From Beaufortia kweichowensis (taxonomy: Eukaryota > Chordata > Actinopteri > Cypriniformes > Gastromyzontidae): 64,000 nt of DNA. Shown piece by piece: positions 26,911 through 41,200 of the stretch. The stretch covers positions 10,083,988 to 10,147,987 of the forward strand of contig CM032794.1 of NCBI GenBank assembly GCA_019155185.1, in the 5' to 3' direction. Positions within the stretch are counted from its first letter, which is position 1; each line of letters opens with the position of its first letter. The notes below the pieces were generated by a model, which saw only the letters and a list, made by a program, of their open reading frames with translations, made no database searches and was not told the DNA's origin. Both the position numbers and the translations under genes were made by a program.

Positions 26911-29900
26911 ATGCCCTCAGATCTTGCTAAGAAAAAGGCTGCAAAGAAGCGGGAGGCTGCCAAAGCTCGACAGCGTGTGAAGAAGCACGATGAGTTGAAT
27001 GAAGTGGGAGAGCAACCTGGTGGCCAAGAAAATGGTGCTATAACTAATGGGGAGGAAAGTGGAGGTGTGTTTCATTTGGTTGCAGCTCATTACTGTAAAA
27101 ACAGTGATGTCATCATGACAGTACACAGGACTTAACTAGAAATGTGTGATTTTCTTTAAACATATTAATTACTTTGTAAAGCACCTAGAGTTAGAAGAGA
27201 GAGAGTAAATAATCATCTCTATTTACATCTCACAATCAACTCTACTGCTTTTAACATTTCAAAAGTCAGACACATTTACATACAAACAGTTATTTTATTT
27301 ACCTGAGTTATTATACTTTTTATAATATATAAAATTTTGTACGTTTTTCTCTCCTCTTGCATCCTCTTGTTTTTCTTGTTTTCCTTATTAAGATGTTGCT
27401 GCCTTGGCAAAGGAGCTGGATGAGTTTGAGCTACGTAAGATGGAGGCACGAGCAGTGACAGGAGTTTTGGCTTCACACCCCAACAGCACTGACGTTCACA
27501 TTAGCAGTCTGTCACTCACCTTCCATGGCCAAGAGTTACTGAGCGACACCAGCCTGGAGCTAAACTCTGGCCGACGTTATGGTCTCATTGGCCTCAATGG
27601 CACAGGTAATATAAGTGACCCTTGGGCTGGTGCTTCCATCACTTCTCAAGCTATTGTATACAGCAATACAGTATAATTGGCATTATAGATAGGGAAGCTT
27701 AAATGTACTAGTACAGCAATGACCTAACAGTGGTACGTTTTGTAGCCAAACATATTGATAAGAATAGACAAATAATACTGTATAAAGTTTAGATATGTCT
27801 GTGATTGAGAATATTTTTTAACTAACTTTATAGGCAAGTCAATGCTTCTGTCTGCTATTGGCCATCGAGAAATTCCCATTCCAGAACACATAGACATCTA
27901 CCACCTGACACGTGAGATGGCCCCTAGTGAGAAGACAGCCCTGCAGTGTGTCATGGAGGTTGATGAAGAGAGGATAAAATTGGAGAAGGAAGCTGAAAGA
28001 TTGGCTCATGAGGACTGTGAGTTAAACACACCATGCATCAGTCTGTGTTGTAATAATCAACTGAAAGTAACAACCCTGAAAATCCAAGTGTTATCAGTGT
28101 TTAATAAATCAATAAACACCTCTTAGTACAATTGTACTTCTTAGTACTTTGGATAAAAGCGTCATCTAAATGCCTAAATGTAAATGTAAACACAAAGAAG
28201 CAGTGTGTAACAGTGATGCAACAGAAATGTAACGATATTGATAAAAATATTCTTCCGACAAGCAGTGTTCAGAGGTACGCCGTAATACTGATGAGGTCAC
28301 AGGTGTATGTTTCTGGAGTGATTTACAATGACTTCAAATATGTCTCGATCATAACCAAGGACCATAACTATCTGTTTTATAAACATGGTTTGTTCACCCT
28401 GCAAGACGGACGGGAGTTTTAACATTACAGCAAATAGCATAGTAAGTTTTAACAGTATGCTAAGTTTTCTGCTCACTGTAGCAGAGTGTGAGAAGCTGAT
28501 GGAGATATATGAGCGCTTGGAGGAGTTGGACGCGGACAAAGCTGAAGTTCGAGCTTCACGGATCCTTTATGGACTAGGTTTCACCCCCGCCATGCAGCGG
28601 AAAAAGCTTAAAGATTTTAGTGGAGGCTGGAGGATGCGTGTGTCCCTTGCAAGGTATGCTGATCTCATAAATTGTGATTTCATTTCAGTGTGAGAACAGA
28701 GAATTCTTATTATAAGAAATTGAAGTTGTAAATGATACAGAATATAGTTTTGTACTTCATTCTGAAAAACCTCAGACTGATTGTTTATATCTGAATAGCT
28801 AAAAATGTCAAGATTTGCTCAAATAGCAGGGCATTAGATGAAGGGGCCAAACACATTCTCTTGTCAAAATAATAGTTTATTATATTCCCAAATCATATAC
28901 ATTTAATTATTTCTTTATTTCAGGGCCCTGTTCATAAAGCCCTTCATGCTGTTGTTAGATGAACCTACCAACCACCTGGATCTGGATGCCTGTGTGTGGC
29001 TGGAGGAGGAACTTAAGTCGTGAGCATTGTTTTTACAATTTATGAGATATTATTTCTCCTAAACCATCTATTAACCCAGAAGTCTTATATCCATGCACAG
29101 AGACGGACAGAAAACAAACTGAAAGGTCCATAAAAGATAAATGCAACGTAATAGCACATATATAAAATATAGCATTGCAGAGAATGTAGTGCAATATTTT
29201 CACTGTAATATAACACAATAAATAATATTTATTAATTTAATTTTTGTTTAGCTTCAAGCGCATCCTCGTGCTCATCTCACATTCTCAAGACTTTCTCAAT
29301 GGTGTATGCACTAACATTATTCATCTCCACCAGAGGAAGCTCAAGTACTACACTGTGAGTACTGCAGCAGGGTGTTAACAACATTTAGCAAACTTTTTGA
29401 AAAGGCAGAGCATCCTTTGAGTGCAGTAGTGCTGTTAGTACACCTTATCGTGAAAACCTGCTACATAATGTCGGGCTGCAATGTGATGTTTTTATTAGTC
29501 TGGTTTATTAGTGAAATAGAAAGTTCACAAAACTCTTCACATATTTTTCAGTAACATTTTTCAGAAAAAGTTCTGTATCATGAATGGTTTGTTTTTAGGG
29601 TAACTATGACCAGTATGTGAAGACCAGGGAAGAGTTGGAGGAAAACCAGATGAAGCGATATAACTGGGAGCAAGATCAGATAGCTCACATGAAGGTAAAA
29701 CAATACAGGCATGTACGCTTACTGTTCTGTTTAAACTGCACTTCTCTCCTTATTGATTTTGGAGACATACTATAAGAATGAGCTGCATCTGTTTTGCTTT
29801 ACTTTCATTGTTTTATCTTTATTTTGTAATTTTTTTATTGCTGTTTTGGGCACAGAAGTATTCAGAAATTATATTATAACATGTTCTCTGTCTCTGAGTA

Positions 29901-32131
29901 GAACTATATTGCCCGTTTTGGTCATGGCTCAGCAAAGCTAGCTCGCCAGGCTCAGAGCAAAGAAAAAACCTTGCAGAAAATGGTAGCCTCTGGTCTTACA
30001 GCCCGTGTGGTGAATGACAAGGTTTGTGGCACAACCAAACACAGACACACATGCCTTAGAAGTAGTGCTTAGCCAATGCCAGTGTTTGGTGTTTTAACAT
30101 CATCCTGTGTTTCACTTTTTGTTGCTCAAGGTCTGTTAACTGCAAGAAGCAAACTGTTTTCTTTTCAGTTGTCTAAAAAGTTTCTAGATATATTGTTTCT
30201 AAAAAAGTCTGTTTCTAAAATATTGCACACAGATTATTCAGTTCTTACTGTAGATAACTCATGTTTGGTAAACAAAAGGAACTGATGTCAGTCTATTACA
30301 GGGTGATCAAAGGTTGCAGCAACATTAATGAAAATGAAAAATGGAAAAGAAACAGAAAAAGGAAAAACAACAGTTTGTACCAAATAAAATATCCCATCTA
30401 CAATGTACAATGTTTTAGAACTGTTTAAAGTTTTAAAGACTTTTTGGAATAATTGTAATCCCTGTAGCAAAAGTTGCTGCTTTACTACAACAAATATTTG
30501 TAGTAATGTCAAATAGTAATGGTGTTATAGTAAATGCTACATTTGTGTTGCATGAGATTGTGTCTATAAACACGGCATAAGCCCTTTGTTCATTCAGTAT
30601 AACCATTTTTACCTCACATTTTTCTTTCAGACCTTGTCGTTTTATTTTCCTCCTTGTGGGAAGATCCCTCCTCCTGTCATCATGGTGCAGAATGTCTGCT
30701 TCAGATACTCCAATGACACTGTGAGTCTCCAGGCAGTCAACACACTGTGTGTTGTTATTGTAGTAGCTCATTTACACAGTGTTGTCTGCTTTGGAGTTGA
30801 ATATATTTGTTAACATTTAAATCCATGTCCTTGCCTCTAGTACTATCCCAAGGATGTTAAATGTATTAAATGTTTATTCCTTACTATTCTGATTTAAGTG
30901 ATGCCTTGTTTCTTTTACAGCCTTATATTTATAAAAACTTAGAGTTCGGCATTGATTTGGACACACGGGTGGCACTTGTAGGTCCCAATGGGGCAGGGAA
31001 GTCCACACTTCTCAAGCTACTGATGGGAGAGGTCAGCTGATCCCGAGACTAATAATGGCTTAATTTCACAGTTACCTTTGATACCTATATTCTTAAAAAT
31101 AAATCAATTTTCAAGACCCCTGTTTTGTCTCTCATAGCTTCTTCCCACAGACGGAATGATAAGAAAGCACTCGCATGTTAAAATTGGCAGGTATCACCAG
31201 GTATTGACTTTGCATTAAAATATTAATTTACATTGCCAGTCTCACTACCACAGGTTACTAATTGAAACTACTTGTGTTGTTCTTGTTCTTTTAATTTTTG
31301 TTAACATTTAAATATCTGCAATATCATTTTTCCGTGTTACAGCTCTAAGACATAAAAAGCTTATAGTCACAATATTTACATGATTTCTACATAATGTAAA
31401 CCCAAGGTTGATGTAAAGTTCTGGTTTTGCCATTGTTTGTAAGTGTTCCTGCATTGTGTTCATCCTGCAGCATCTAACTGAGCAGCTAGAGCTTGATCTG
31501 TCTCCTCTGGAGTACATGATGAAGTGCTTCCCAGAGATCAAAGAGAAAGAGGAGATGAGGAAGATCATTGGACGTTATGGCCTGACAGGCAAGCAGCAGG
31601 TACATATTTGAATGTGTTTGTGGCTCATAACATAAGTATCTCATTTTGAGTGCCAGACAGAAACATCATACTGTATAAAAAAGAAACAGTTTTTCACCTT
31701 TTTATTCTCCATTTACAGGTCAGTCCCATCAGGAACTTGTCAGACGGACAGAAGTGTCGAGTGTGTTTTGCCTGGCTCGCATGGCAGAATCCCCACATGT
31801 TGTTTCTGGATGAGCCGACTAATCACTTGGACATTGAGACAATTGATGCTCTGGCTGAAGCCATCAATGAGTTTGAAGGTGGAATGATGTTAGTTAGCCA
31901 CGACTTCAGACTTATTCAGCAGGTATGCCTTATAGCAAGTGTAGTTCATGTTTTATCTGGTTAAATGCCTGTGATGTGGAATGTGTGATGGATGGATATT
32001 CTGTCTTATTCTAGGTGGCTCAGGAAATTTGGGTGTGTGAGAAGCAGACCATCACCAAATGGAATGGGGACATTTTGGCTTACAAGGAGCACTTGAAATC
32101 AAAAATTGATAAACAGACTCATGATATTTAA
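26911..32131 (+). CDS. abcf2: ABCF2, soluble twin-ATPase ABC-F protein (14 coding exons)
   Basis: A cytosolic ABC-F ATPase without membrane segments; the family acts on ribosomes and translation. Coding exons: 26911-27064, 27393-27605, 27834-28016, 28482-28653, 28924-29019, 29252-29354, 29599-29694, 29902-30021, 30631-30720, 30921-31031, 31138-31200, 31471-31599, 31719-31922, 32015-32131. All are GT-AG and in phase; the product is 616 residues (human 623). The N-terminus MPSDLAKKKAAKKREAAKAR is a basic helix. The first ABC domain has Walker A GLNGTGKS (about residues 118-125), signature DFSGGWRMRV and Walker B LLLDEPTNHLDLD. An inter-domain linker with KNYIARFGHGSAKLARQAQS follows. The second domain has Walker A GPNGAGKS, signature LSDGQKCRVC and Walker B LFLDEPTNHLD. 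The C-terminal tail is shorter than the human one. Zebrafish has abcf2a and abcf2b; which one this is cannot be decided here. Confidence 0.96.
28130..28195 (+). repeat. SINE-type 3' tail in abcf2 intron 3
   Basis: TAGTACTTTGGATAAAAGCG followed by TCATCTAAATGCCTAAATGTAAATGTAAA matches the conserved tail (CTTTGGATAAAAGCGTCTGCTAAATG and ATGTAA repeats) of common fish SINEs as I remember it. Only the tail is recognisable; the body may be truncated or too diverged. Confidence 0.65.
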
Positions 32132-33220
32132 AAACCTATGAACTGGATTGGCAGACTTTAAGTTTCCCATCATGGACTGAGTTTTCCAGATGTGCATGAT
32201 GAAAGGAATTAACTGAATTGGTCAATGTACCCAGGCTGATGTGGATTGCATTCCATTGTACTATCGTGTAGGAAAATTGGTTACTTTCCCAAGAAGAAAC
32301 ACAGAAGCATTCTCTAGTGCATCTCAATAGGAATTCTTAATGCACCTCTCTGATGCAGATTTCATCAGCACGTCTGTTTTATTTAATATTGTCAATGCAA
32401 TAATGATTTATTGGAATAAATAGATTCAGTTAAGTTATTTGCATCACACAAATATTTCTGCAGAACAGTCTTGTGTTTGGTTGAGACTTTCAAGGTATTA
32501 CAAATAAATGTATAAATTTTCATAATCAGCATGTCATAATCTCAGTCTTTCTAGTGTACATCAAAATTACAAGACAAACCCAGTGTATTGGTTTGGGACA
32601 AGAGTTTCATATTTGAAGCTGGACAAAGATAAACCAATTACAGGATCACCTGAGTGATGATTGTTACAATGTTTTGTCACATAGCGTATCTATTTTGAAA
32701 TGTAAGGTACCTATATAAACAAAGATGATTATGAATGTAGTGCAGCATGTAAGAAACATAGCAAAGCTGATATCTCTTTGAGCTCTCTATTTACCTTGGT
32801 ACAATAATAACCATAAATTAAAGATCACCTGTACATAGCAGTATCATATGTATTTTTGAAGTCCAAGAAACAAACAAATTAAAAATGAATGATGGATGTG
32901 CCTGATGAATGATATATGAAGTCTTTTAAGTAACACCGATGATTTTTACTATAAAAGGTCTGAAACTGACTTGACAAACAGGAAGTAAGCAGAATAATTT
33001 TTTAAATTTGATACACACAAACAGGAAATAGGATTTAGTGTTAGTATCTGTGACATTATGTACTGCATATTGTCATTCATACAATTTTTCTGTTTAGACA
33101 TTTTAAAATATTTAGACTACAAATTATAGGCAATGCATTTAAAATTGGTTACAAAATTTGAAAACCTTTACGTATTACGTACCATATAAATAAATACATT
33201 TTAAAAGCCTTACTACAATA
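32132..33220 (+). other. abcf2 3' UTR and intergenic DNA
   Basis: After the abcf2 stop a candidate polyadenylation signal AATAAA lies at 32415-32420, with another AATAAA-type motif near 32504. The rest is AT-rich with no supported gene or element. Confidence 0.5.
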
Positions 33221-33449
33221 AATGATTTATTTACAAAAAAGAGACATACGCCAACGAGAAGCAATCACGTGTCAAACAGCGACATCTGACGTTCGTTACG
33301 GGTATTTTTGTTCCAGAGTGACGTGCCAGGAAGTGAAACGCTCACATGTATTTGTGTTGTTCTGTTTTGCCGCCCTGCTGCAAGCACACTATCCTTTCTT
33401 GAGTTTAAATCATTCATGGTTTTTGATGTAGGCAAAGGAGAAGCAAAGT
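33221..33449 (+). promoter_or_regulatory. prkdc: prkdc promoter / 5' UTR (probable)
   Basis: The stretch just before the prkdc start carries a CACGTG E-box at about 33266-33271, several ACGT-core CpGs (GACGTTCG, TGACGTGC) and an ETS-like AGGAAGTG at about 33328-33336. It is TATA-less. These features suit a housekeeping promoter, but site function is inferred from motif resemblance only. Confidence 0.45.
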
Positions 33450-36400
33450 ATGTCTTCCGATACTTCTGCAGTAGGGGGGATTCAGGGGTATCTGCTGAAG
33501 CTTCATTCATTTCTACCAGACACAGAGACTAGAAACGCTGCGCTCATCTGCCATGACATTATTGGAGACTTGGGCCAAGAGTGTATGATCACTAAGAATG
33601 AGAACGATCTGGGTGAGAAAGACTTGTGTTCAATTCATACGTCTTGACGCTATACATTACTTTTACATGTATGCCTGTATTTGATAGTTACCAAACTTAC
33701 TGTGCCACCTGCAGAAGAATGACAGTGATTTGTTATTGTAGCAGTATAGCACTAAATAGATTCTTTCATGTACTGTACATTAACTTGTATCGAGATGCCC
33801 ACAAAAGTTGCATTTACCCTTTGAGTGGAAATTAACTCATTAAATGGATAAATATACTCATGTCATGTACCATAATTCATGCATAAGCCCATTATTGTAT
33901 GGTTTTGAATTGTTCTGTAAAGCATTTTTATAACATTACTGTTCAAATTGTTAGTTTTTCAGACATCTTTGCTCTTTGCAAAGGAGGAGGGATTGCTTAG
34001 CTTTCTTCGAAAGTCCCTGTCTAATGAAACGGTAGGAGATATTTATTAGTCAATTCATGATCAGAATAATGTCAGAAAGATTCATTCCATATCATGTCAA
34101 TAATGACCTTTGATAAATGTTTATCATTGTTATTTAAATGTTATTTATCAATATTTTTTATTTCTACACCGGCATTGTTAAATTATTGTATATAATGCTT
34201 CTTTTTATCGAGTTCTAATTGGTATTATGATGCTTATTATGGTATTTATTTTTGGTCATTTGAATTTGTAATACACTTGAGTTCACCATGATAATAGCAG
34301 TTGATGATGATATGGCATTAATTTCAAAACAAAAAAATAAACATAATATGTTCATTAAGTCTTTTGATAACTAATGATATTATTGTGGTTTGTTTACAGC
34401 TACGTGATGTGAGAGTGGACATTCTGAACTTTTTGGCAGCATTTCTGCAGAGAATGTCAGGCATTGTTCGAGGATGGGACAAGAACTATGCTGTTGACCT
34501 TAAGGTACACTTAATCATCATTGTGCTTCTTGTGAAAGTTGGGCAAGCATATGTTTGATTAAGTGTATTTATGGTTTATACACTCAAGTTTTTTTTCTGT
34601 ATGGACAGGACACCTGTCTCGTTGTCTATACGAAGGACAAAGCTGCAAAATGCAGAAGCCCTGCTTTAGATCTGCTGATCAAAGTGAGTCTTGATTGGTG
34701 TATTTTACACTCAGGTTTTCTCTACAGTAATGTGATTCCTCTAATGCTGATGTCTTATTTTGGTATTCAAAATATCTCTAGATACTGTATCTCACGAAAG
34801 ACTCTTGCATTGCCCATGATTTAAAAGTTGGAGATATGTTCAAAAAGTTTTATGGAGAGTTATGTCAGAAGAATAAGTTACCCGATACAGGCAAGTAACT
34901 GAATGCCAGAAAATTTTAACAATATACTATGTGCATTATTAAAACATCAAGTTATATTTTGTTCCTGTTCCAGTGCTTGGTTATATTTATGAACTTCTTG
35001 GAGTGTTGGGTGAAGTGCACCCCAGTGAGATGGTCAATCATTCTGACAAACTCTACAAAGCTTATCTGGGAGAACTTAAAGGACAGGTAAAGGTGTCCCT
35101 CCTACATAGTTAAATGCTGTACAGAACTGGAACAAACGGTGCATTAATTTTTTTAGATGACTTCTACTACAAAGGAGCCAAAACTTCCTGTTGTTGCTGG
35201 ATGTTTGAAAGGAATTACAGCTCTAATGGTGAACTTCACCAAATCAATGGAGGAAGGTGTGTAAATGTGTGTTTTTGTATGTGTAATGTAATCAAGTTGT
35301 TCAAATGATATAAATATGCTCTTTTTTTTGCTGTAAACAGATCCAGTTATGTCGAAAGAAATCTTTAATTATGCACTGAAGGCTATCTGTCCACAGGTAG
35401 GATTAAACAAGAGCATTGATCTACTATAAAAATACTTACATTTTTTGTTGCATGGAAATCTGTTCACACTTATAAAATTCTGGTCTTCCTTGTTCATGTC
35501 TCTAGACTGATATGAAAAGATATGCAGTAATTTTTGGTGAGTAGCATGTGATATACAATATTACTTATTATATACTATTAATGCATTATTTGTCTCATTC
35601 CCTGTCTTGTTCATTTCATTACAGCCGGTCTCAAACTGTTTGCAAAGCATTCAAATCAGTTTGGCAGCTGTCTTATGGATAATTACATGTCTATCTTTGA
35701 TGTTATGTCCAAACTTTGTGGACATATCAATGGGGAGTTGAAAAAGAGCAGTTATGTAGCTTTAGAGTCTTTCCTAAAACAGGTATTTTTTATCTTGATT
35801 TTTGTAGATTATTCAGTTTATGACAACATCCTATCAAACTCTTCCTCTTCTTGTTGAAAGGTTGCTACTCTAGTGGCAGAGAACATTGAGTTGCACAAAG
35901 GCAAGTTGAAGTTCTTCATGAAGAAGTTCTGCGCTATCATCAGGACCATGGAGTCCAGTAACAGAGAACTGTCTATTGCTGTTAAAGGATATGGCCTGTT
36001 TGCTGCGGTTTGTTTCTTCCTTATCAGCATATCAAAATATAGTAGTCTATTATTATCAAGTCCAGAAAAAATTAATGCTAATGATTACGTTTTTGGTGTT
36101 GTAATATTTTTTATAACAGAATAAAATGAAGATTCTCTTACTGTATTGTGTGTTTGTTTGCTTTTAGCCGTGTAAGGTGGTGTGCCCTCAGGATGTAGAT
36201 CTGATGTATACAGAGCTGATCCAGCGTTGCAAGCAGATGTACCTGACCGAGTCTGACCAGGATGATGACAACGTCTACCAGCTGCCAAGTTTCCTGGACT
36301 CTATTGCTAGTGTTCTTGTCCACCTTGATCGGGTGTGATGCATCTGCTTTACTATGAACTGTCAATTACATTGTTGTATCTAGCTTAATATGACTAATAT

Positions 36401-38235
36401 TTTAAACAAAATTAGAACAAATCTGAGCAATATCTGAGTTTGGCTTTGAAGTATTAATATAATCTCACTATACTTTTTCAAAACACGTGTTCAAAACATG
36501 TTTTTTTCTCAATGTATGGTTGGTTGCAGATCCCTGAAGTTTACACACCTGTGCTAGAACGTCTCCTTGTGGTTCAGATGGACAGCTTTCCTCAGTATAG
36601 CTCGAGAATGCAGTATGGCACATGTCGTTCCATTATCAAAGTGTTTGTTGCCATGGCGGTTCGAGGTCCAGTTCTCTGGAGTTTCACCAGTTCTGTGGGT
36701 AAGACTGAACTGGAGGTCTCCTTGGCTGATTTGATTCAAGGTTTACTAGTGTTCACAATTTATTTTTTTTCCAAAACAGTTCACCAAGGCCTGATCAGAG
36801 TGTGCTCTAAACCAGTTCTTCAGTCAGAAGTACGTTTTTTGCTATAAATGTAGATATCAGAATGTATTCAAGATAAAAGTAATGTATTCGTTTAATTAGG
36901 AACAGAACTTTTCTTCTGGTGATTCTCAAACTGATGAGGATTCCACTTTGGTGCGCTCGGGGAAATGGAAAGTTCCTTCTTCTAAGGACTACCTTGACCT
37001 CTTCAGAGGGCTTTTAGACTGTGAAAACCTTAAAGTAAGAATATTTTCCACATTTCTGTATATCTTTGTCTGTAACAATGAGATTTCAGCAGTTTTCTTT
37101 ATTCACGTTTATACTTAAGCTCATTTTATCTTAAGCTATTTAGTTTACATTACCATGTGTATTAAAGACATTACCTGTGGATTACTTTGTTTTAAGATCT
37201 TAATTTTACATGAGCTGGTTTTATTTAGGATACAGGATTCATGGATGGAGCTCCGGCTGCCAAGAACTACAACCTGAGAGACATAAACCGGCACTTATAT
37301 GATGCTCTTGTGCAGTCAGTCATGAAGATTGTGGAGAAACTTGATCTTTCAGTGCAGAAAGTCAGTGCTGGAGATGACACTTTTACACAGTGTTTTAATG
37401 TGCTGCAACAGTGCAAATGCAGGTCTTATTCTATTGAAGCCATTTCAAAGAAGTATTTCTTTTTTTCTTAGGCACAGAGTGATACAGCTGCTGGATTAAT
37501 GCCTTCATCTGACCCCACTGCAAATCTGATTCCTAACAAACCCAAAGACTTCATTGCTTTTGTCAACTTGGTAGACTTTTGCAGGTGTCATAATACTTTT
37601 CCATGCCTGTTACAATTAGATATCAAACAATAATTTGCAAGTTAAAGTGTCATGTTTTTCTCTTTATAGTGAATTATTGCCCTCAAGAAATCCAGAGTAT
37701 TTTGCCCAGTGGATGTATCCCATGTGTCATGAGCTCATTCTGCAGTCAATACGCTTTCCTCTGGTCAGCGGGTTTTATAAACTGCTCTCATTCTCGATGG
37801 GCATTGCCAAGAAAATACATTATTTTCAGGTAATGCACAGCCACATCATATTGGATATTAAATGTGTTTGTAAAGTTAATTACAGATCCTGTATGTTTTG
37901 TTTATAGGACCTAAAGGAAGGGCCTGCTAGTGGCTCCTCGATGAAAAATGCCTGTTTTTCACTACTTGCAAAATTTGGAAAAGAGGTGCAGTCCCTTTCA
38001 CATTGTTTCTTGTTTTTGCCGCACTTGCATAAGGAACAATTTGGTTATTGTTATTCAGTTGTTAATAACATGGCTATAAAGAATTGAATTGGTTATGTCT
38101 GCTTTCTTTTTAAAGGTTTGTGTACGTATGAAGCAGTATAAGGATGAGCTGCTGGCTGCTTGTCTCATGTTTATCCTCTCTCTTCATCCTGACATGGTGG
38201 CTCTGGATATCAAAGCATATATTCCAGCACTACAG
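33450..38235 (+). other. prkdc: prkdc exons 1-20: N-terminal HEAT solenoid
   Basis: Exons: 33450-33612, 33955-34031, 34400-34504, 34609-34683, 34782-34890, 34974-35086, 35157-35256, 35341-35396, 35506-35536, 35625-35782, 35861-36007, 36168-36332, 36530-36698, 36780-36829, 36900-37034, 37229-37360, 37472-37584, 37670-37829, 37908-37985, 38116-38235. They encode about residues 1-752, the circular-cradle HEAT repeats. Landmarks shared with human include LLGVLGEVHPSEM-type (exon 6), VPEVYTPVLE-like (exon 13) and KIVEKLDL (exon 16). Exon 2 uses the AG at 33953-33954, because only this gives the conserved QTSL reading frame. Exon 5 ends in the GC donor GCAAGT. The exon 16 donor, AAA before GTCAGT at 37361, is the least certain boundary of this block. 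Confidence 0.88.
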
Positions 38236-41200
38236 GTTATTATTAAAAATAATTCTTTTATTCTTTTAGTCTTTTTCATTGTTTTTATTAACAGTAACCA
38301 TGTAATTCAAACCCGTAAATATCAAACGTGATATTGTGGTTATTGTGACTGTTTTTTGTGTTTGGTTGAAGGCGGCTCTGCGGCTGGGTTTAAGTCATGC
38401 TCCATTAGCCACAGCAGCGCTGGACGCTCTTGAATCCTGGTCTTCTTACATTCCTGCTTCCATCATGCAGCCGCACTATGGAGACATACTGCCACATTTA
38501 GACGGATACCTCAAAACAACCAGTAACTCTGGTCTGTTGATTAGAAACATCTAATATTCGTCATAAATTCAAAGAAATTACTGTATTACTAAATATATAA
38601 ACAATTTTTTTTAGTAGCTGATGCTGAGAATTCGCATTTCATTCCTAGTTGTATTTATTTAATATAGTTATTTTTATCTTACCAAAACAGAGAAAGATGA
38701 GAACAGGATGGAAGTGACCTTTCTTTCATCGGGCAGTTCAAAAGGATACGGCCAAGTCATGATGAGACTTCTTAAGAAATCAAAGCACTTGCCAGTGGTA
38801 ACTAGATTGATTTGTTTGCCTCCTTCTGTATTTGTCTATTTAGCTTTATCTAATTGATTCTCTCAAATGTAACCGCTTGCGTTTTAGCTTGGTCACTTAC
38901 TGAGCATATTAAGATTGGTGTCATTACTCTGTTAGGGAGACGAGTCTCCTATTGGTGCTGTGAGACGCAGGGTTGTACGTCTGCTCGGACACTTGGGAGG
39001 ACAGCTCAACAGAAGCCTTGTGACAGGTTATTTTATTTGTGATGCCACTCCCATCTGACACAGCCAGTGTGTTCAGTGAAAACAAATTTTATGTTATGTT
39101 TTATGTTTAATGTTAATCATTATTTTTGGCTTGCTTTACAGTAACAAGATAACTTTACATGAGAAGCCAAATTTGTGTGTTCTTACCACATTGGCTGTTT
39201 TCATCGTTTAAACCTAACCTTATAGCTATTTTGCGTGTTTTAATTATTTTACTGAAAAGCAAAATAAAAATACTCAAATACACTATTTGAAGTGTGTTAA
39301 TTGTGCAGGTTTTCTTATACTTGATCTTGAGCTTTCTTCTATGTAAAACTCCAGCTGTCTCTGCTGAGGACATGATGAAGCGTTTCGTAGCGTGGGACAG
39401 TGAAAAGAGGCTGAGTTTCGCTGTCCCTTTCAAAGACATGAAGCCTGTAATCTACCTGGACTCATTCCTGCCGCGGGTCACTGAACTTGCATTGTCCTCC
39501 AGTGACAGACAAACTAAAGTAATCACTCATCACATCTCATAGACATTACTGTCTTTTAGAAACAATATTTATTATAGACCAAAAGTGATTTACAGTCTCT
39601 GTAATGGTATGTAGGTGGCAGCATGTGAGCTTCTGCACAGTCTGGTGATATACATGGTGGGTAAAGGAGCCCAGATGTCAGAAGATGAAAAGTCTGCTCC
39701 TCCAATGTACAACCTACACAGAAGAGTCTTTCCTGTTCTTCTACGCCTGGCCTGTGACGTCGACCAGGTCTTTTATCTTCAGTGACTTTTTATATTATAA
39801 GACATTATCCTACAGGGAACCACATCTGTCAGATATGTGTAAGACTTTGGCACTTTTTCAGGTGACAAGGCAGCTGTTTGAACCTCTGGTGATGCAGCTT
39901 ATCCACTGGTTCACCAACAACAGAAAGTTTGAGAGCCAGGACACCGTGGCAGTGCTGGAGGCCATTTTGGTTAGTAAATCTCTCAACAGTCTCAGCCATA
40001 TGAGATTTTCACCTTTCTTATTTGACGTGTACTGTAAATGTTTTGGTTGTGCAGGATGGAATTGTGGATCCATTGGACAGCACGCTAAGAGACTTCAGTG
40101 GCACCTGCATCCAGGAATTTGTCAAATGGTCAATAAAACAGACGACTCCTAAACAGCAAGAAAAGAGCCCAGCCAACATCAAATCTCTCTTTAAACGCAT
40201 CTACAGCCTGGCCCTGCACCCCAACGTCTTTAAGAGACTCGGGGCTGCGCTTGCCTTTAACAGCATGTACAGGCATTTCAGGTCGGTGTGTGGTGAGCTG
40301 AAGACCTCATGAAATAAAACACATATCGTGTTGGTTTGTTTGGAGTAATCTTAAGTAAATGTTGTTTATCCCAAAAAAATTTCCTTCTCAGAGAAGAGAA
40401 CTCATTGGTGGAGCAGTTTATCTTTGAAGTGCTGGTGGTGTTTATGGAGAGTGTGGCTTTGGCCCACTTTGATGAAAAGTCACTGGGTAAGAAACTAGAT
40501 CTGTTCTCCTCATCATGACTTCCTGATGATGTTCGCATTTATAATCATAGATGTCTACACAGGAACTGTCCAACAGTGCTGTAGTGCCCTGGACCATCTG
40601 AAGAGAATCATCAAACACAAGGCAGACTCGCTCAATAAAAAATCCAAGAGACGTACACCCAGGTGCACGTCACTTTCTTTAAATCAGGGATAAAAATGTC
40701 TTTTATTAAAGCATTTATTTTACAAGCTAACAGTGTGTTTCTCTGACGGTGAATTTGTTTTTTCAGAGGTTTCCCCGCGGATCAGACAGTGTGTTTGTCA
40801 GATGTAGTCATGTGGCTGCTGACCCAGTGTGGAAGACCACAGACTGAATGCAGACACAAAAGCATGGAGCTCTTCTATGAGTTTGTGCCATTGTTACCAG
40901 GTGACAGAATTATAAATCTGATATGGTACTTCATAATATGTTAATATAATTTATTTGTCTTTACTTAAATTTCTTCAGAAAAGCAAACACATTTTCAACA
41001 AAGCTTGACGATATTATAAGATTTCCAAATACTTCACAGATTTTCTAGAAAAGTTTGAGCTTTGTCTTTGAATCTCTGCATTGATGTGATTAATTTTATT
41101 CTCTGATGGTTTGGATTGCTTTAGAATTGTTCTTCAGTTGTATCAACATTTTTCATCTTCATACATAAACAATATTTTATACATTTCCTTTTTCAGGTAA

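Noticed and set aside
33418..33449. upstream ATG at 33418 as prkdc start
   Set aside because: It is in a different frame from the conserved N-terminal reading; the ATG at 33450 gives the family-like N-terminus.
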